Shown: in pieces, positions 8,918-16,922 of the stretch
Position numbering within the stretch: the stretch's first letter is position 1
How the letters are laid out: every line of letters starts with the position of its first letter
Source: Thiolinea disciformis DSM 14473
Lineage (GTDB): Bacteria > Pseudomonadota > Gammaproteobacteria > Thiotrichales > Thiotrichaceae
DNA: 64,000 bases
Direction: 5' to 3'
Assembly: GCF_000371925.1 (NCBI RefSeq)
Contig: NZ_AQVE01000013.1
Span: forward strand, 35,131 to 99,130
The notes under the pieces: generated by a model
What the model saw: only the letters and a program-made list of their open reading frames with translations
The model's database searches: none
What the model was told of the DNA's origin: nothing
Made by a program: the position numbers and the translations under genes

Positions 8918-10465
8918 TTATTGCAATTGTTCTAATACCGTGGTGCTTGCTTGGATTGCACTACGGCGATGATAGAAGTTCAAAGCGCGCAAACCCCCTA
9001 ATTCCTCGCCACCTCCTGCACGTCCAGGACCCCCGTGTATAGACTGTGGCATCACATTCCCGTGGCCAGTATGTACTGCGCCAACATCGGGTGAAATCAC
9101 ATGCACACGCCCATGGCTATCCCCTAATTCGATAGCCGCGTGTGCCAGCGCTTGTGGGTCTGAGCCATATAGGGAGCTGACTAAAGAGCCTTGTCCACGA
9201 CGAATTAACTGCAAGGCATGGTCTACATCACGATAGGCAATGAGAGTTGCAACAGGGCCAAAGACCTCCAGTTCATGCACGATCTGGGCTTTGTCTGCAT
9301 CACCGACCCCTAATAACGTGGGTGCTATGCAGCAAGAGGTTTGTGTATCCGCATCTACTAGCGGCTGTTTAGCGCCATCAAATAGGGTATCAGCCTGGCT
9401 TTGCAGTTGCGCTAAGCCTGCTTGAATGGAGTGGAGTTGGCTTTTATTGACGACGGCTCCCATACGCACGCTTTCATGACGTGGATTGCCTACGGTGATG
9501 TTGGCGAGTTTGGCACTAATCGCTTCCGCTGCTGCTGCATATAGCGTTGTTGGTACGAAAATACGTCGAATCGCTGTGCACTTTTGCCCCGATTTAACAC
9601 TCATTTCGCGCACCACTTCTTTCACTAATAAGTCAAAAGCAGCGCTATCTGCGGTTTCATCGGGCAGGAACAAGGCAGAGTTGATACTATCGGCTTCGAT
9701 ATTGACGCGCACTGACTGTTCAGTCATGGCAGGATGCGAGCGAATAAGACTGGCGGTGGCGGCTGAGCCTGTGAAAGACACCACATCGAAAGCTTGTAAT
9801 TGGTCCAGCAAGCCTTCGGAGCTTCCGCAAATAATAGATAAAGCGCCTGCGGGTAAAATGCCAGCGTCTACCACATCCTTGACCATGCGTTGCGTAAGCC
9901 AAGCGGTCGCAGACGCCGGTTTGATAATAACGGGAACACCAGAGAGTAAGGCGGGCGCGGCTTTTTCCCAGAAACCCCAACTGGGGAAATTAAACGCATT
10001 AATGAATAAGGCCACCCCGCGTGTAGGCGTCAAAATATGTTGTGCTTGGAAGAGTGGATCTTTGCCAAGCCGTGCTAATTCACCGTCTAATAGAAATTTA
10101 CGATCACCGAGCTTTTCGCCGAATTTGGCATATTGGCTCAAGGTGAAAATGCCACCATCCACATCGATGGCGGTATCATTTTTTACTGTGCCGCTATTGG
10201 CGGTAGAAATGTCATAATAGTCGCCACGATTTGCTTGCAATAGATTCACCATCGCACTCAATAAAGCGCCGCGTTCACGGTAGTTTAGGGCGCGTAACGC
10301 TTTGCCACCCTGTTCGCGGGCGAAGTGAAAACCTTCTGCTAAATCGAGACCGGTCGCGTCGATTTTAACTAACTCATTACCCAGCACCGGATCAATCAGG
10401 CTAGTACCCTTGCCCGAACCCCGTTGCCATCGTCCAGCCCAGTAGTTTGCTAATAATTCAGTCAT
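8918..10465 (-). CDS. boxD: 3,4-dehydroadipyl-CoA semialdehyde dehydrogenase
   Basis: Aldehyde dehydrogenase of 515 residues that oxidises 3,4-dehydroadipyl-CoA semialdehyde, the product of BoxC, to the acid, which then enters beta-oxidation. The NAD(P)-binding FTGSA motif is near residue 231, the general base is E257 in NIEADS, and the catalytic cysteine is C296 in SGQKCTAIR. It belongs to the PaaN/PaaZ-like ALDH group. It begins 11 bases after the DUF4863 gene and precedes bclA, so the three form one transcript. Position in the box locus makes the assignment secure. Confidence 0.92.
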   Translation of the reverse strand: MTELLANYWAGRWQRGSGKGTSLIDPVLGNELVKIDATGLDLAEGFHFAREQGGKALRALNYRERGALLSAMVNLLQANRGDYYDISTANSGTVKNDTAIDVDGGIFTLSQYAKFGEKLGDRKFLLDGELARLGKDPLFQAQHILTPTRGVALFINAFNFPSWGFWEKAAPALLSGVPVIIKPASATAWLTQRMVKDVVDAGILPAGALSIICGSSEGLLDQLQAFDVVSFTGSAATASLIRSHPAMTEQSVRVNIEADSINSALFLPDETADSAAFDLLVKEVVREMSVKSGQKCTAIRRIFVPTTLYAAAAEAISAKLANITVGNPRHESVRMGAVVNKSQLHSIQAGLAQLQSQADTLFDGAKQPLVDADTQTSCCIAPTLLGVGDADKAQIVHELEVFGPVATLIAYRDVDHALQLIRRGQGSLVSSLYGSDPQALAHAAIELGDSHGRVHVISPDVGAVHTGHGNVMPQSIHGGPGRAGGGEELGGLRALNFYHRRSAIQASTTVLEQLQ

Positions 10466-10476
10466 GATATTTTCTC

Positions 10477-10941
10477 TTAACGCGTGAACTCAATACGGCC
10501 TTGGGGTAACAGATATAACACTAAAGCACGACCTTGGGACACCGTGGGTTTGTGCGCACTGTTCGGTGGATAGACCAACCAGCCTGCTGGATGCCCATCG
10601 AATAGAGCATCGCCTTCCTGTGGCATAATCAGATCTATTTCCCCTTCAGGATGGCTATGATGTGGGCCAATAACGTCCTTCATATCGACTACATCGACCG
10701 AAAATCCCTGTAAGTCCTCCGAAGGTTTAAACACGCGTCCATAGCGAATGCCGCCTGCTTCACGCTCACATAACCACCCTTCAGCAAGACCCGTTTCGCA
10801 GGATTGTTTGAGTTGTTGATAGCTGGGGCTATCCACGCCATGATGGGTATTAAGCCAGTCACCTAACTCAGCATTGAGCGGTTTCCCCGCTAATGCTGCG
10901 GTGAGAGTGGCGATTTGTTGACGAAAATCAGCAATAGACAC
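10477..10941 (-). CDS. DUF4863 family cupin-like protein of the box locus
   Basis: Protein of 154 residues from the chosen start. Its C-terminal half is cupin-like: GPHHSHPEGEIDLIM with three His and two Glu in the metal-binding spacing, then PPNSAHKPT with a further His. DUF4863 includes 4-hydroxylaminobenzoate lyase-type proteins and is often found beside box genes; its role in benzoyl-CoA catabolism is not established. I chose GTG (VSIADF) because AGGAGG lies 7 bases upstream; a GTG six codons earlier precedes that ribosome site. It is the first gene of the minus-strand box operon and diverges from boxR. Confidence 0.78.
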   Translation of the reverse strand: MSIADFRQQIATLTAALAGKPLNAELGDWLNTHHGVDSPSYQQLKQSCETGLAEGWLCEREAGGIRYGRVFKPSEDLQGFSVDVVDMKDVIGPHHSHPEGEIDLIMPQEGDALFDGHPAGWLVYPPNSAHKPTVSQGRALVLYLLPQGRIEFTR

Positions 10942-10991
10942 GAGCCTTCCTCCTAACACACACTAATCCTTGCTAATTCACTAAACATGAA

Positions 10992-11055
10992 TTATTTTGC
11001 ATAATTGAACAATATATCCGGTTACTATGACTGTCAAGCATTATATTGCATATTA
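10992..11055. promoter_or_regulatory. boxR / DUF4863-boxD divergent control region with repeated TTGCATA boxes
   Basis: Two copies of a 15-base motif, TTATTTTGCATAATT and TTATATTGCATATTA (12 of 15 identical), lie 49 bases apart in the divergent promoter region. The first is also an inverted repeat (AATTAT-TTTGC-ATAATT). TGCA is the recognised core of BzdR/BoxR operators, so these are good candidates for BoxR autoregulation and control of the catabolic operon. Binding is inferred. Confidence 0.55.
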
Positions 11056-11080
11056 CGTGAATTGCTCAGGAATCGAGCCT

Positions 11081-12007
11081 ATGGCTACTAAGAAAAATAT
11101 AGCAAGACTATCTCCCTCTGTTGCTCCCACTGAGCCGGAAAAGCATCCATTTTTGGTGACGCTAGGTGAACGTATCCGTGCCTTGCGTGCGCGCAGCGGT
11201 CTAACCCGTAAAGCCTTATCACAAGCGGCAGATGTATCGGAACGGCATCTCGCTAATCTTGAATATGGCGAAGGCAATGCATCGATTTTGGTCTTGCTGC
11301 AAGTTGCCGACGCCTTACAGTGCAGCCTGATGGAATTGATTGGTGATGAAAAATCCTCTTCTCCGGAATGGCTACTCATTCAAGCTTTATTAGAAAATTG
11401 TAGTGAGACTAAGCTGCGCCAAATTCGTTTGAAAATCAGTGAAGTACTCGATGAAAAGGGTCATGCCGCTTTAAATCCACGCATCGCCCTCATTGGGTTA
11501 CGCGGTGCGGGTAAATCGACCTTGGGACAATTATTAGCAGATGACCTCGGCTTTCCTTTGATTGAGATCAGTCAGGAAATCGAAAAAATGGCCGGTTGTA
11601 GTAGTGGTGAGATTCAAGCCCTCTATGGCATGAATGCCTATCGTCGCTATGAGCGCCGCGCGATTGAGGAAACCATCCAAATTTATCCTGAAGCTGTAAT
11701 TTGTATGCCGGGTGGTATGGTGTCTGATCCCGTAACGTATAATCAAGTCTTGACGCATTGCACTACCGTTTGGTTACAGGCCGAGCCTGAAGACCATATG
11801 CAACGTGTCTTGGAGCAGCGTGATTTCCGCCCCATGTCGATGTCTGGCTCACAGGAGGCCATGGATGACTTGAAGCAAATTTTGGCTTCGCGCAATGCGT
11901 TTTATGCCAAGTCTCAGTTCAAGTTGAACACCAGTGAGCAATCGTTAGAGCAAACTTTTATACTGTTACAGAGCATGATGCGCAGTGCTTTGCATTTATC
12001 CAAATAA
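11081..12007 (+). CDS. boxR: BoxR-type transcriptional regulator (XRE domain plus shikimate-kinase-like domain)
   Basis: Regulator of 308 residues from the chosen start. An XRE helix-turn-helix occupies about 29-82 (RKALSQAADVSERHLANLE), a short linker follows, and a shikimate-kinase-like domain runs from about 133 with Walker A GLRGAGKST at 139-147. BoxR/BzdR proteins bind benzoyl-CoA in that domain and repress box or bzd promoters. A frame 18 codons longer exists, but its ATG lacks a ribosome site and would cover one of the TGCA boxes; the later ATG has CAGGA 9 bases before it, so I chose that. It stands before boxC with a 109-base gap carrying further TGCA elements. Confidence 0.92.
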   Translation: MATKKNIARLSPSVAPTEPEKHPFLVTLGERIRALRARSGLTRKALSQAADVSERHLANLEYGEGNASILVLLQVADALQCSLMELIGDEKSSSPEWLLIQALLENCSETKLRQIRLKISEVLDEKGHAALNPRIALIGLRGAGKSTLGQLLADDLGFPLIEISQEIEKMAGCSSGEIQALYGMNAYRRYERRAIEETIQIYPEAVICMPGGMVSDPVTYNQVLTHCTTVWLQAEPEDHMQRVLEQRDFRPMSMSGSQEAMDDLKQILASRNAFYAKSQFKLNTSEQSLEQTFILLQSMMRSALHLSK

Positions 12008-12016
12008 ATTTTAAAT

Positions 12017-12054
12017 TTATGCATTTTAATGCTTGTTTCTTCTGCAAGTTTGCA
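12017..12054. promoter_or_regulatory. Candidate BoxR operator upstream of boxC
   Basis: Contains TTTATGCATTTTAA, similar to the reverse of the motif before boxR (11 of 14 positions), and 13 bases further the inverted repeat TGCAA-GT-TTGCA. Three TGCA cores within 35 bases in an AT-rich gap fit the half-site pattern of the BzdR/BoxR family. Inference from pattern. Confidence 0.45.
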
Positions 12055-12116
12055 CTATTATTCATATCAGTTAAGGCTCAATGATGAATTATAGTGCGCT
12101 TTCAGGAGGATGAAAC

Positions 12117-13769
12117 GTGACCACAACCGCAGTCGATTACCAAACCCACCCGTCTCAATACAAACATTGGAAACTGTCTTTTGATGGTCCGATTGCCACA
12201 CTCAGCGCTGATTTCGATGAAAATGGCGGCTTACGTCCTGGCTATAAATTAAAGCTGAATAGTTATGATCTGGGTGTCGATATTGAGCTGAATGATGCGA
12301 TTAATCGGATTCGTTTTGAACACCCTGAAGTGCGTACCGTAGTGGTCACTAGTTTAAAAGATAAAGTGTTCTGCTCCGGTGCCAATATCTTCATGCTCGG
12401 TGTCAGCAGCCATGCGTGGAAAGTAAATTTCTGTAAATTCACTAACGAAACACGGAATGGTTTAGAGGATTCCTCTAAGCACAGTGGCTTAAAATTCTTA
12501 GCGGCGGTGAATGGTGCTTGTGCTGGTGGTGGTTATGAATTAGCGCTGGCTTGCGATGAAATTCTGTTAGTCGATGATCGTTCGAGTGCCGTCAGCTTGC
12601 CAGAAGTACCTTTATTAGGTGTCTTGCCAGGGACTGGTGGTTTAACGCGTGTCACGGATAAGCGTCATGTACGCCATGATCTCGCCGATATTTTCTGCAC
12701 CACGACCGAAGGGGTGCGTGGGCAAAAAGCTAAAGATTGGCGTTTGGTGGATGAGATTGCTAAGCCCGCCGTATTCGCGCAAAAAGTCAAAGAGCGTGCG
12801 CTGCAATTAGCTGAGAAAAGTGATCGTCCTGCTGATGGCAAAGGGGTCGCTCTGACGCCTATCAGCCGTACTATCGAAGCCGATGCACTGCACTATAAGC
12901 ATGTGAGCGTAGACATTAATCGTGCTGCGCGCACAGCAACCTTCACCGTCAAAGCACCTGAAGGGGTGCAGCCTAGCTCGGTTAAAGAAATCGAAGAAGC
13001 CGGTGCAAGCTGGTATCCACTGGAATTAGCGCGTGAGTTGGAAGATGCGATTTTATCCATGCGCACCAATGAATTAGATATTGGTATCTGGTTGCTGAAA
13101 ACTTCTGGCGATCCAGCCGCCGTGCTGGCGATGGATAAAGTATTACTTGATAACCAGAGTCATTGGTTAGTGCGTGAAACCATCGGTTTATTACGTCGCA
13201 CCTTTAGCCGTTTAGATGTGTCTTCTCGCAGTTTGTTTGCCTTGATTGAAAAGGGCTCTTGCTTCGCCGGTTCGTTCTTAGAGTTTGCTTTAGCCTGCGA
13301 CCGGACTTATCACTTAATGCTACCGGATGATGCGGATACGCCAACGATTACCGTCGCCGATGTGAATTTTGGTTTGTATCCGATGGCAACGGGCGAAAGC
13401 CGGATTGGGCGGCGTTTCTACAATGAACAGCCTGCTTTAGAAGCGGTGCGTGCAAAAGCAGGTCAAGCTTTGGATGCAGATGCGGCGTTTGCTGTTGGCT
13501 TAGTCACTAGCAATCCAGATGATATTGATTGGGATGATGAAGTACGGATTGCGATTGAAGAGCGTGTGGCTATGTCACCGGATGCACTCACTGGCATGGA
13601 GGCAAACTTACGCTTCAATGGCGAAGAGAATATGTTCACACGAATTTTCGGGCGCTTAACGGCATGGCAAAACTGGATTTTCCAACGTCCGAATGCCGTC
13701 GGTGAGCATGGTGCATTGAAAGTGTACGGCAAAGGCAATAAAGCCCAGTTTGATTGGAACCGCGTTTAA
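12117..13769 (+). CDS. boxC: 2,3-epoxybenzoyl-CoA dihydrolase
   Basis: Ring-cleaving enzyme of 550 residues, the full family length. It adds two waters to 2,3-epoxybenzoyl-CoA, giving 3,4-dehydroadipyl-CoA semialdehyde and formate. Two crotonase-like regions are visible: an N-terminal one with FCSGANIFMLG and AAVNGACAGGGYELALACDE, and a C-terminal one with LFALIEKGSCFAGSFLEFALACDR. Start is GTG with AGGAGG 7 bases upstream. It is followed by boxB after a 61-base gap holding a hairpin. Confidence 0.95.
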   Translation: MTTTAVDYQTHPSQYKHWKLSFDGPIATLSADFDENGGLRPGYKLKLNSYDLGVDIELNDAINRIRFEHPEVRTVVVTSLKDKVFCSGANIFMLGVSSHAWKVNFCKFTNETRNGLEDSSKHSGLKFLAAVNGACAGGGYELALACDEILLVDDRSSAVSLPEVPLLGVLPGTGGLTRVTDKRHVRHDLADIFCTTTEGVRGQKAKDWRLVDEIAKPAVFAQKVKERALQLAEKSDRPADGKGVALTPISRTIEADALHYKHVSVDINRAARTATFTVKAPEGVQPSSVKEIEEAGASWYPLELARELEDAILSMRTNELDIGIWLLKTSGDPAAVLAMDKVLLDNQSHWLVRETIGLLRRTFSRLDVSSRSLFALIEKGSCFAGSFLEFALACDRTYHLMLPDDADTPTITVADVNFGLYPMATGESRIGRRFYNEQPALEAVRAKAGQALDADAAFAVGLVTSNPDDIDWDDEVRIAIEERVAMSPDALTGMEANLRFNGEENMFTRIFGRLTAWQNWIFQRPNAVGEHGALKVYGKGNKAQFDWNRV

Positions 13770-13786
13770 ACCTGAATTGTAATAGG

Positions 13787-13807
13787 GGAAGTGTGCTACG
13801 CACTTCC
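13787..13807 (+). promoter_or_regulatory. Intercistronic hairpin between boxC and boxB
   Basis: GGAAGTG / CACTTCC pairs (7 bp, extendable by one wobble and one G-C pair over a 3-base loop), immediately before the boxB ribosome site GGAGG. There is no T tract, so it is more likely an RNA stability or translation element than a terminator. Confidence 0.4.
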
Positions 13808-13830
13808 TCAGACCCCTTGGAGGAGTTGAA

Positions 13831-15258
13831 ATGTCCACGATTGATTACCAAGAAAAGATTCCGAATAACGTCAATCTCGCTGAAGACCGTACCTTAAAGC
13901 GTGCTTTAGAAAATTGGCAACCGAACTACCTAAACTGGTGGCAAGACATGGGGCCGGATGGTTCACATGGTTTTGATGTTTATTTGCGTACGGCGGTGAG
14001 TGTTGACCCGCAAGGTTGGGCGCAATTTGGACATGTGAAGATGCCGGATTACCGTTGGGGTATTTTCTTAAATCCAGCCGAGCAAGACCGGAAAATTCAC
14101 TTCGGTGATCATAAAGGCGAAGCCGCATGGCAAGAAGTACCAGGGGAATATCGCGCTAATTTACGCCGGATTATTGTTACTCAAGGTGATACTGAGCCTG
14201 CTTCTGTCGAGCAACAACGCCACTTAGGTTTAACTGCACCGAGCCAATACGATCTGCGTAACTTATTCCAAGTCAATGTGGAAGAAGGTCGCCATTTGTG
14301 GGCGATGGTGTACTTACTGCATAAATACTTCGGGCGCGATGGACGGGAAGAGGGCGAGGCTTTATTAGAGCGTCGTAGTGGTCAGCAAGATAATCCTCGT
14401 ATCCTGCAAGCCTTCAATGAGCCAACGCCAGATTGGTTATCTTTCTATATGTTCACTTACTTCACGGATCGTGACGGTAAGTTCCAATTATGTGCCTTGG
14501 CTGAGTCCAGCTTTGATCCTTTAGCACGCACTACGAAATTCATGCTCACCGAAGAAGCACATCACATGTTCGTCGGTGAGTCTGGCGTATCGCGGGTGAT
14601 TCAGCGCACTTGCCAAGTGATGAACGACCTGAAGACGGATGATCCTGCGAAAATTCGTGCGGCAGGTGTAATTGATCTGCAAACGATTCAGCGTTATATC
14701 AATTTCCATTTCAGCGTCACGATTGACCTATTCGGCGCAGATGAATCATCCAATGCCGCGACTTTCTACACCACTGGCTTAAAAGGTCGCTTTGAAGAAG
14801 GCAAACGCACAGACGACCACGTATTGAAAAATGACAGCTACAAGGTGTTAGAAGTACGCAATGGTCAATTAGTCGAGAAAGAAGTGCCGATGTTGAATGC
14901 ACTGAACGAAGTGCTGCGTGACGACTACATTAAAGACAGTATTTCTGGCGTTGAACGCTGGAACAAAGTGATTGAAAAAGCAGGGATTCCTTTCCGCTTA
15001 ACTGTCCCACACAAAGCCTTCCATCGGAATATTGGCTCGCTATCAGGTGCTAAGGTATCGCCACAAGGCCAAGTGGTCAGCCAAGCCGAATGGGATGCGA
15101 ATGTGGATAAATGGTTGCCTTCTGTAGCTGATCGTCAGTTCGTCGCAAGCTTGATGGGGCGTGTGACTGATGCGGGTAAATTTGCCAATTGGATCGCACC
15201 ACCGGTGATGGGGATTAATCGCCAGCCCGTTGATTTTGAATATGTGCGGTTTAATTAG
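13831..15258 (+). CDS. boxB: Benzoyl-CoA 2,3-epoxidase, diiron oxygenase subunit
   Basis: Class I diiron epoxidase of 475 residues that inserts one oxygen atom into benzoyl-CoA. The probable iron ligands are all in place: E122, E152 and H155 (EEGRH), D213 (FTDRDG), and E242 with H245 in TEEAHH. Its electron donor is the flavoprotein BoxA, whose gene is not next to it nor anywhere in this window. GGAGGAG lies 6 bases before the ATG. A strong terminator follows, so boxC-boxB end the plus-strand operon. Confidence 0.95.
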   Translation: MSTIDYQEKIPNNVNLAEDRTLKRALENWQPNYLNWWQDMGPDGSHGFDVYLRTAVSVDPQGWAQFGHVKMPDYRWGIFLNPAEQDRKIHFGDHKGEAAWQEVPGEYRANLRRIIVTQGDTEPASVEQQRHLGLTAPSQYDLRNLFQVNVEEGRHLWAMVYLLHKYFGRDGREEGEALLERRSGQQDNPRILQAFNEPTPDWLSFYMFTYFTDRDGKFQLCALAESSFDPLARTTKFMLTEEAHHMFVGESGVSRVIQRTCQVMNDLKTDDPAKIRAAGVIDLQTIQRYINFHFSVTIDLFGADESSNAATFYTTGLKGRFEEGKRTDDHVLKNDSYKVLEVRNGQLVEKEVPMLNALNEVLRDDYIKDSISGVERWNKVIEKAGIPFRLTVPHKAFHRNIGSLSGAKVSPQGQVVSQAEWDANVDKWLPSVADRQFVASLMGRVTDAGKFANWIAPPVMGINRQPVDFEYVRFN

Positions 15259-15279
15259 AAACTGAGTTTTCTCTACTTG

Positions 15280-15310
15280 AAAAGCCACTTACAGTTGCGA
15301 GTGGCTTTTT
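15280..15310 (+). terminator. Rho-independent terminator after boxB
   Basis: Perfect 10-bp stem AAAAGCCACT / AGTGGCTTTT with a 10-base loop and a run of five T at the end of the 3' arm. Confidence 0.85.
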
Positions 15311-15349
15311 GCTTGGTGAGTTCGGCAGGCAGCTCCATAATACGTTATG

Positions 15350-15369
15350 CTAAAGCTAGGCAGCTTTAG
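15350..15369. promoter_or_regulatory. Perfect inverted repeat before the PIN gene
   Basis: CTAAAGCT-AGGC-AGCTTTAG, an 8-bp perfect inverted repeat whose last bases run into the ribosome site (AGGA) of the PIN-domain gene. It could be an operator for self-repression of the module or a hairpin masking the ribosome site. Confidence 0.45.
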
Positions 15370-15378
15370 GAACTAGAT

Positions 15379-15825
15379 ATGCGGGTTTATCTTGATAATT
15401 GTATATTCAATCGTCCATTTGATGATCAAAGTCATATACGCATTCGTTTAGAAGCAGAGGCTAAGCTCTACATTCAACAACAAATTCGTGAGCAGAAGTT
15501 GGAGTTGGTCTGGTCATATATTCTGGAATTTGAGAATGCACAGAATCCTTACCATGAGCGCCAACATGCTATCCAAACATGGAAAGATTTGGCAGCAGTG
15601 GATATTGAGGAAAGCCCAGTTTTGCTAGATACGGCACGTATCTTAGTGGCTCAAGGGATTAAACCCAAAGATGCTTTGCATGTCGCTTGTGCTGTGGAAG
15701 GGCAAGCGGATTATTTTATTAGTACCGATGACAAGCTTTTGAAAAAAATCCAAACTATTCCCATCATTTCTGCTCTAAACCCAATGGATTATATTAAGGA
15801 GCTTCCTCATGAAACAACTCACTGA
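15379..15825 (+). CDS. PIN-domain protein (possible ribonuclease toxin)
   Basis: Compact PIN-fold protein of 148 residues. The four acidic positions expected for a PIN metal site are visible: D6 in YLDNCIFN, E50 in YILEFE, D98 in KPKDALH and D117 in STDDK. The order LDNCIFNRPFDD is typical of a PIN subgroup common in cyanobacteria and filamentous bacteria. It overlaps the next small gene by 17 bases, giving a two-gene module like a toxin-antitoxin pair with the putative toxin first. RNase activity and toxicity are inferred. Confidence 0.75.
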   Translation: MRVYLDNCIFNRPFDDQSHIRIRLEAEAKLYIQQQIREQKLELVWSYILEFENAQNPYHERQHAIQTWKDLAAVDIEESPVLLDTARILVAQGIKPKDALHVACAVEGQADYFISTDDKLLKKIQTIPIISALNPMDYIKELPHETTH

Positions 15826-16030
15826 TACCGAGATTCGGGTTAATGGTATTGCTGCTTTGATTGCTAGCTTAGGGGAAGTTCAAGCCGAGCGTTTTATTAG
15901 TTTGATTTTGCGTGAGCCATTTGATTATACCCAGTGGCAAAAAAAGCTTTGGGAAGATACAAGTTTGGAGGATTTAAGTAGGATGGCTATGGATTCTCGG
16001 CGGGAAACTAAGAAGACTCAAGCCAAGTGA
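15809..16030 (+). CDS. Small partner of PIN-domain protein (possible antitoxin)
   Basis: Seventy-three residues, mostly helical and charged, ending with a basic RRETKKTQAK tail. It starts inside the PIN gene with AAGGAG 8 bases before its ATG, so the two are translationally coupled. No named antitoxin domain is recognised. Partner role is inferred only from overlap and size. Confidence 0.6.
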   Translation: MKQLTDTEIRVNGIAALIASLGEVQAERFISLILREPFDYTQWQKKLWEDTSLEDLSRMAMDSRRETKKTQAK

Positions 16031-16281
16031 ATCCACTTCTCCAGACTTAAAATCTAGCGAGCTGTCTCTGTTTTTAATTCTACATACAATACTGCACAGA
16101 CACCATTATAGAATATGTGTTTCTTTGGATACCAACTTCAAAGGTGTTGGACGATGGGAAGAGAACCTCCAGAGCGAAGCGAAAGAAGGAGGTTAGCCAC
16201 CGTTGTCTCTATTTTCCTATTTGTTGTCTTCGTGTTCATCCTCTATGGGTATGGGCAAGCTTGGTAGTTCAGATTGGAGCT
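16031..16281. other. Gene-poor stretch in the accessory block
   Basis: About 250 bases with no convincing gene. The one visible structure is a 7-bp inverted repeat AACCTCC / GGAGGTT (16164-16194) around a purine-rich 17-base loop. It may be debris of earlier insertions. Confidence 0.4.
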
Positions 16282-16734
16282 TCAAAAAGTTATATCTTTC
16301 AGAGAATACTTTCCATCGGACCATGTAATCGCTGGATAAAGCTCTGAAACAACCACAGAAACCAAATGTTCGTCAGAAATATGCATCAACGCGTGAACCA
16401 ACTCTTCGAGGATGCAGGCCACTTGAATATCAGGAAAAAAATTCGCCATTTTGTTGTAGTCAAGAAAGACGATATGCTCAACATGAGCATTGATAACGCC
16501 CAGACTAGGAGTGTATATCAGCTCGCCATTGTTCAAGTTCAGGCTGAATGGAGCGGAAGCAAAAATCACATGGATGGGATGAGAAAACCACATAGCTGGA
16601 GCAATAACCGCCGTAGCCTTCCAAAAGGCTTCCGCGATGCCACGCGGTATCGTTGCGGCGCTAACGCGGAAAAAATGTCTATGCTTTTGATCAATTCCTC
16701 GTTCTATCTCCTCGACAGTTATAAAGTCAGTCAT
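16282..16734 (-). CDS. Hypothetical protein
   Basis: No family recognised. The 150-residue protein has a mixed alpha/beta look, with a VACILEELVHALMHISDEH helix near residue 105 that resembles the His-containing helices of small metallopeptidase-like proteins but lacks a true HExxH. GAGGG lies 8 bases before the ATG. A plus-strand frame overlaps it but has poor composition and no ribosome site. It sits alone in the accessory block between the PIN module and a Uma2 gene. Confidence 0.6.
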   Translation of the reverse strand: MTDFITVEEIERGIDQKHRHFFRVSAATIPRGIAEAFWKATAVIAPAMWFSHPIHVIFASAPFSLNLNNGELIYTPSLGVINAHVEHIVFLDYNKMANFFPDIQVACILEELVHALMHISDEHLVSVVVSELYPAITWSDGKYSLKDITF

Positions 16735-16922
16735 GTATTAAACCCTCAAACGAACAGTTTATTAGACAGAATCTCGGTACAATATCTTCACCCAAACCCG
16801 CCTAGTCTGAGATTGGCAAACTAAATCAATTTACCATCTACCACTTATGCTCAATAATCATACGCCACCTCCCTCAGTACCACAAACGCCTGTATAGTCT
16901 AGTTATCCCTATGGAGGTAACT

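Noticed and set aside
9486..10217. Long plus-strand open frame (243 codons)
   Set aside because: It lies opposite boxD, which has intact ALDH motifs; no ribosome site or family features. A shadow of the real gene.
11027..11080. Longer boxR start 18 codons upstream
   Set aside because: Its ATG has no ribosome site and the extension would run through a TGCA operator-like box; the later ATG has CAGGA upstream.
16117..16347. Plus-strand frame of 76 codons in the gene-poor stretch
   Set aside because: Cys/Trp-rich low-plausibility sequence with no ribosome site.
16366..16824. Plus-strand open frame of 152 codons
   Set aside because: Overlaps the minus-strand 150-residue gene, which has a ribosome site and more protein-like sequence; the plus frame has neither.
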